Source: Pseudomonas sp. PDM15 (lineage in GTDB: Bacteria > Pseudomonadota > Gammaproteobacteria > Pseudomonadales > Pseudomonadaceae). Taken from it: a stretch of 64,000 nt of DNA. The DNA lies in NCBI RefSeq assembly GCF_014851565.1, contig NZ_JACVAA010000001.1, positions 766,015-830,014 on the forward strand, given 5' to 3'. The notes under the pieces are model-generated. The model ran no database searches and was not told the DNA's origin. It was given only the letters and a program-made list of their open reading frames with translations. Within the stretch, counting starts at the first letter, position 1; every line of letters begins with the position of its first letter. This document shows, in pieces, positions 61,122-64,000 of this stretch. The translations under genes and the position numbers were made by a program.

Positions 61122-61200
61122 GGTGCGGTGCAAGTTCACAGGATGGGGAGAAAAGAATAGCAATTCTTCTCATTACCGTGGAGGCCGCGAGATAGAGCTC

Positions 61201-61226
61201 CCGCGCCGGCTCAATGGCCGGCGCGG
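61201..61226 (-). terminator. Hairpin after the amidohydrolase gene
   Basis: CCGCGCCGGC and GCCGGCGCGG pair perfectly across TCAATG. It is 14 bases beyond the amidohydrolase stop and has no T-run. It may attenuate transcription into the GlxA-type gene. Confidence 0.45.
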
Positions 61227-61239
61227 GGGCGGCTTCGCA

Positions 61240-63198
61240 TCAGAAGGCGAAGCAGGAACAGCCGAACGCGCCCCAGAAGCCCTGGAAGTCGCTGATCGGC
61301 ACCGACGACTGACGCGCCCGTTCGTGGCTGTGGGCGTGCACGGCGCAGCTGCCGACGCACTGGTGCACGGCAGCCACCAGCGGCGCGGCCGGCTTCCAGT
61401 GGCCGGGCACCTTGGCCACCGGTGACCAGTCGGGCAGTACCGGCAGTTGCGGCGGGCCGAGCTTGTCGAACTCGGCGGCCGAGTAGACCACCTCGCCGCC
61501 GACCACGGTCAGCACCGACTCGATCCACTTGATGGCCTCTTCCTCGACGCTGAAGAAGTCCGCCGACAGAGCGGTCAGGTCCGCCAGCTGGCCGACCTTG
61601 ATCTGGCCCTTCTTGCCTTGTTCGCTGGAGAACCAGGCGCTGCCATGGGTGAACAGCTGCAGCGCAGTCTCGCGCGGCAGGCCCTGGGGATAGAGCTCCA
61701 GGCCGCCGACGGTCTTGCCGCTGACCATCCAGTACAGCGAGGTCCAGGGGTTGTAGCTGGCCACGCGGGTGGCATCGGTACCGGCGCCCACCGGCACGCC
61801 CTCGGCCAGCATGCGCTGGATCGGCGGGGTGGCCTCGGCGGCCTTGGCGCCGTAGCGGTCGACGAAGTACTCGCCCTGGAAAGCCATGCGGTGCTGGATG
61901 GCGATGCCGCCGCCCAGTGCGCGCACGCGCTCGATGTTCTTCGGCGTAATGGTCTCGGCATGGTCGAAGAACCAGGGCAGGCCGTTGAACGGGATGTCGC
62001 GGTTGACCTTCTCGAACACGTCGAGCATGCGCGAGATGGATTCGTCGTAGGTGGCGTGCAGGCGGAACGGCCAGCGCTGCTCCACCAGGTGGCGTACCAC
62101 CGGCTCCAGCTCGGCTTCCATGGTGCCGGGCAGGTCCGGGCGTGGTTCGAGGAAGTCCTCGAAGTCGGCGGCGGAGAACACCAGCATCTCGCCGGCGCCG
62201 TTGTGGCGCAGGAAGTCGTCGCCCTGGCCGGGTTTGACGATCTTGCTCCAGTTCTGGAAGTCGGCCAGCTCTTCCTTGGGCTTCTGGGTGAACAGGTTGT
62301 AGGCGATGCGCACGGTCAGCTGCTTGTCCTTGGCCAGCTGCTCGATCACCTGGTAGTCGTCCGGGTAGTTCTGGTAGCCACCGCCGGCGTCGATGGCGCT
62401 GGTCACACCCAGGCGGTTGAGCTCGCGCATGAACTGGCGGGTGGAGTTGACCTGGTACTCCAGTGGCAGCTTCGGCCCCTTGGCCAGGGTGGCGTAGAGG
62501 ATCATCGCGTTGGGGCGGGCGATGAGCATGCCGGTGGGCTCGCCGTTGGCGTCGCGGACGATCTCGCCACCCGGCGGGTTGGGCGTGTTCTTGTCATAAC
62601 CGACCACGCGCAGCGCGGCGCGGTTGAGCAGGGCGCGGTCGTACAGGTGGAGGAGAAACACCGGGGTGTCCGGCGCGGCCTTGTTGATCTCGTCGAGGGT
62701 CGGCAGGCGTTTCTCGGCGAACTGGAATTCGTTCCAGCCACCGACCACCCGTACCCACTGTGGCGTCGGGGTGCGATCGGCCTGGTCCTTGAGCATGCGC
62801 AGGGCGTCGGCCAGCGAGGGCACGCCTTCCCAGCGCAGCTCCAGGTTGTAGTTGAGGCCGCCGCGGATCAGGTGCAGGTGCGAGTCGTTGAGGCCGGGGA
62901 TCACCGTGCGCTTCTGCAGGTCGATCACGCGGCTGTTGCCGCCGCGCAGGGCCATGACTTCGGCGTCGCTGCCAACGGCGACGAAGCGGCCCTGGTGGAT
63001 GGCCACGGCGCTGGCGTTGGGTTTCTCCCGGTCCACGGTGTGGATGCGGCCGTTGTACAGAATCAGGTCGGGGTGCATGGAGCCTCCTTTGTCGGCGCCG
63101 AAGATCGGCAGGGCGGGCCACAGCGCGCCGGCGGCGCCGAGGACCGAGGACGCCGCGAGGAAGCGGCGTCGGCTGTTGTTGGCGGGGTCGTTGGGCAT
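61240..63198 (-). CDS. Tat-exported amidohydrolase family 3 protein with a Cys/His-rich tail
   Basis: This 652-residue protein has a twin-arginine signal (NSRRRFLAASS, then AGALWPALPIFGA) and an amidohydrolase_3 (YtcJ-like) domain. The N-terminal metal site is DSHLHL; later HATYDES, FDHAETI and GAGTDAT supply His and Asp ligands. The last 55 residues are unusual, with HQCVGSC, HAHSHE and the terminal GCSCFAF, which could bind metal. Tat export would fit a metal loaded before secretion. GlxA-type and monooxygenase-like genes flank it on the same strand. Substrate is unknown. Confidence 0.87.
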   Translation of the reverse strand: MPNDPANNSRRRFLAASSVLGAAGALWPALPIFGADKGGSMHPDLILYNGRIHTVDREKPNASAVAIHQGRFVAVGSDAEVMALRGGNSRVIDLQKRTVIPGLNDSHLHLIRGGLNYNLELRWEGVPSLADALRMLKDQADRTPTPQWVRVVGGWNEFQFAEKRLPTLDEINKAAPDTPVFLLHLYDRALLNRAALRVVGYDKNTPNPPGGEIVRDANGEPTGMLIARPNAMILYATLAKGPKLPLEYQVNSTRQFMRELNRLGVTSAIDAGGGYQNYPDDYQVIEQLAKDKQLTVRIAYNLFTQKPKEELADFQNWSKIVKPGQGDDFLRHNGAGEMLVFSAADFEDFLEPRPDLPGTMEAELEPVVRHLVEQRWPFRLHATYDESISRMLDVFEKVNRDIPFNGLPWFFDHAETITPKNIERVRALGGGIAIQHRMAFQGEYFVDRYGAKAAEATPPIQRMLAEGVPVGAGTDATRVASYNPWTSLYWMVSGKTVGGLELYPQGLPRETALQLFTHGSAWFSSEQGKKGQIKVGQLADLTALSADFFSVEEEAIKWIESVLTVVGGEVVYSAAEFDKLGPPQLPVLPDWSPVAKVPGHWKPAAPLVAAVHQCVGSCAVHAHSHERARQSSVPISDFQGFWGAFGCSCFAF

Positions 63199-63211
63199 GG
63201 GGCCTCCGAAT

Positions 63212-63775
63212 TCAGGGCTTGCTGAGCCAGGGTGCGAGCCAGCGGGTGACCTGGGGCATGAACAGGTAGACCACCGAGAGGACGATGGTCAGGGTGATCA
63301 GCACGTTGCTGGCGAAGTAGCCGCCGAGCCAGGGCAGGGCGGCGAACAGCGGTTGCCACAGCAGCGGTACCAGCAGGCTGAGCGGCAGGATCACGGCGAA
63401 GGTGACGCAGGCCTGTTTCCAGCGTGGCGGCGGGTTTGCTGCCTGTTCCGGGGCGAACCAGAACTCGCGCGCCGGATGCAGCGCCAGGTCTTCGTCGGCG
63501 GCCAGCAGCGGGCTGACCTCCTCGATAAGGCGCTTGCGCTCGTCGGAGCCGAGCCAGTGTTGCAGGCGCTCGGCGCCGGCGAAGCGCAACACGCTGGTGA
63601 ACAGCGCCTGCTCGCCTTCCTTGCCGCGGATCACGTCGACCCCCAGGTGCCCGGGGTAACCCTGGGCGGCCTGCACGATGCGCCGCAGCCAGCTCTCGTA
63701 GGGATCGAGCTGGCCGTCGCGCACGCGGTGGCGGATCAGCAGGGTGACTACTTCATCGACGCTTTCCGCAGACAT
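63212..63775 (-). CDS. Antibiotic-biosynthesis-monooxygenase domain protein with membrane tail
   Basis: This 187-residue protein has an N-terminal ABM-type ferredoxin-like domain (about 8-105; TLLIRHRVRDGQLDPYESWLRRIV, GHLGVDVIR) and two or three C-terminal membrane helices (about 122-178). The ABM fold includes small oxygenases and haem-degrading enzymes, but many members are uncharacterised. It is 13 bases upstream of the amidohydrolase gene and 10 bases after the esterase-like gene, so the three are probably one operon. Confidence 0.85.
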   Translation of the reverse strand: MSAESVDEVVTLLIRHRVRDGQLDPYESWLRRIVQAAQGYPGHLGVDVIRGKEGEQALFTSVLRFAGAERLQHWLGSDERKRLIEEVSPLLAADEDLALHPAREFWFAPEQAANPPPRWKQACVTFAVILPLSLLVPLLWQPLFAALPWLGGYFASNVLITLTIVLSVVYLFMPQVTRWLAPWLSKP

Positions 63776-63785
63776 GGCTGGCTTC

Positions 63786-64000
63786 CTACTTCAGGTGCTG
63801 CTTGAGCTCGCCACCGGCCTGGCGCATGGCCGCCTGCACGGCCGGCACATGGGCCAGCGGGTTGAGCAGGCCGTAGTCGTGGATCATGCCGTTGTAGCGC
63901 ACCGCGGTGACGGTGACGCCGGCGGCGTCCAGTTTGCGCGCGTAGGCCTCGCCCTCGTCACGCAGCACGTCGAACTCGGCGGTCTGGATCAGCGTAGGCG
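63786..64000 (-). CDS. Alpha/beta hydrolase fold-3 esterase (C-terminal part, cut by window edge)
   Basis: The frame enters from the window edge and ends at a TAG at 63786. The 71 visible residues include AEFDVLRDEGEAYARKL, with the catalytic Asp, and GMIHDYGLLN, with the catalytic His, as in the acetyl-esterase/hormone-sensitive-lipase family. The nucleophile and the HGGG motif would lie beyond the window. It is the first visible gene of the operon with the ABM protein and the amidohydrolase. Confidence 0.83.
   Translation of the reverse strand, partial: PTLIQTAEFDVLRDEGEAYARKLDAAGVTVTAVRYNGMIHDYGLLNPLAHVPAVQAAMRQAGGELKQHLK

Noticed and set aside
61150..61172. Fur box upstream of the GlxA-type gene
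   Set aside because: Only about 10 of 19 positions match the consensus and the gene has no link to iron.

Overview
The window reads as a chromosomal segment of a high-GC gammaproteobacterium of the genus Pseudomonas. The evidence is gene content and order. nasT-nasS-acnB is followed by a DUF1289 protein and a tandem universal stress protein, bfd lies near rnt-pyrC-motY-argG-gloA, nth sits beside rnf genes and a PA3496-family micro-protein, and the NAD salvage genes pncA-pncB-nadE sit beside an NrtR-type regulator. These blocks match what I know of P. aeruginosa locally, but they are joined differently, so this is another species. No tRNA, rRNA, CRISPR array, prophage or complete insertion sequence was seen. 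Most protein starts were set from Shine-Dalgarno sequences and family lengths.

Layout. (1) 1-3.7 kb: a periplasmic binding protein, a CPBP protease-like membrane protein, small proteins, an alpha/beta hydrolase and a MAPEG protein. (2) 3.7-12.9 kb: nitrate assimilation, with the ABC transporter nrtABD and the sensor/antiterminator pair nasS-nasT, interrupted by alaC, a PLP decarboxylase, a lipoprotein and a small protein with LexA-like boxes upstream. Both nitrate transcripts start with a candidate sigma-54 promoter, two ANTAR-target hairpins and an intrinsic terminator. (3) 12.9-25.2 kb: tandem YgdI/YgdR lipoproteins, acnB (a 129-bp MITE-like element lies upstream), DUF1289, Usp, miaE, bfd with a Fur box, rnt-pyrC, motY, argG, gloA and a GAF-GGDEF diguanylate cyclase. 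(4) 25.0-31.8 kb: metG, an unusual rnfA-B-D-G-E set and nth. (5) 32-39.4 kb: apbC, dcd, small proteins, an AI-2E family transporter, and the NAD salvage operon opposite its Nudix-type repressor. (6) 39.4-45.8 kb: a tight operon joining a cupredoxin-like protein, a membrane GGDEF-EAL protein, a DUF3034 protein and a lipoprotein truncated haemoglobin, then a poly-HAMP chemoreceptor. (7) 46.2-48.8 kb: putP and an rRNA-methyltransferase-like gene. (8) 48.9-64 kb: a regulatory island with an 1812-residue pseudokinase/STAND ATPase/GAF/PAS/histidine kinase, a response regulator with two DNA-binding domains, LysR, MFS, YcaC-type hydrolase, three AraC-type regulators, and a Tat-exported amidohydrolase with two companions.

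The items most worth attention are these. The Rnf locus lacks RnfC, has an RnfA without its two cysteines, and has an RnfB carrying an RnfC-like tail. The copper-like/c-di-GMP/haemoglobin operon looks like an uncharacterised redox- or gas-sensing pathway. The nasST operon appears to be controlled by its own antiterminator. The giant sensor and its dual-DNA-binding response regulator form an unusual two-component pair.
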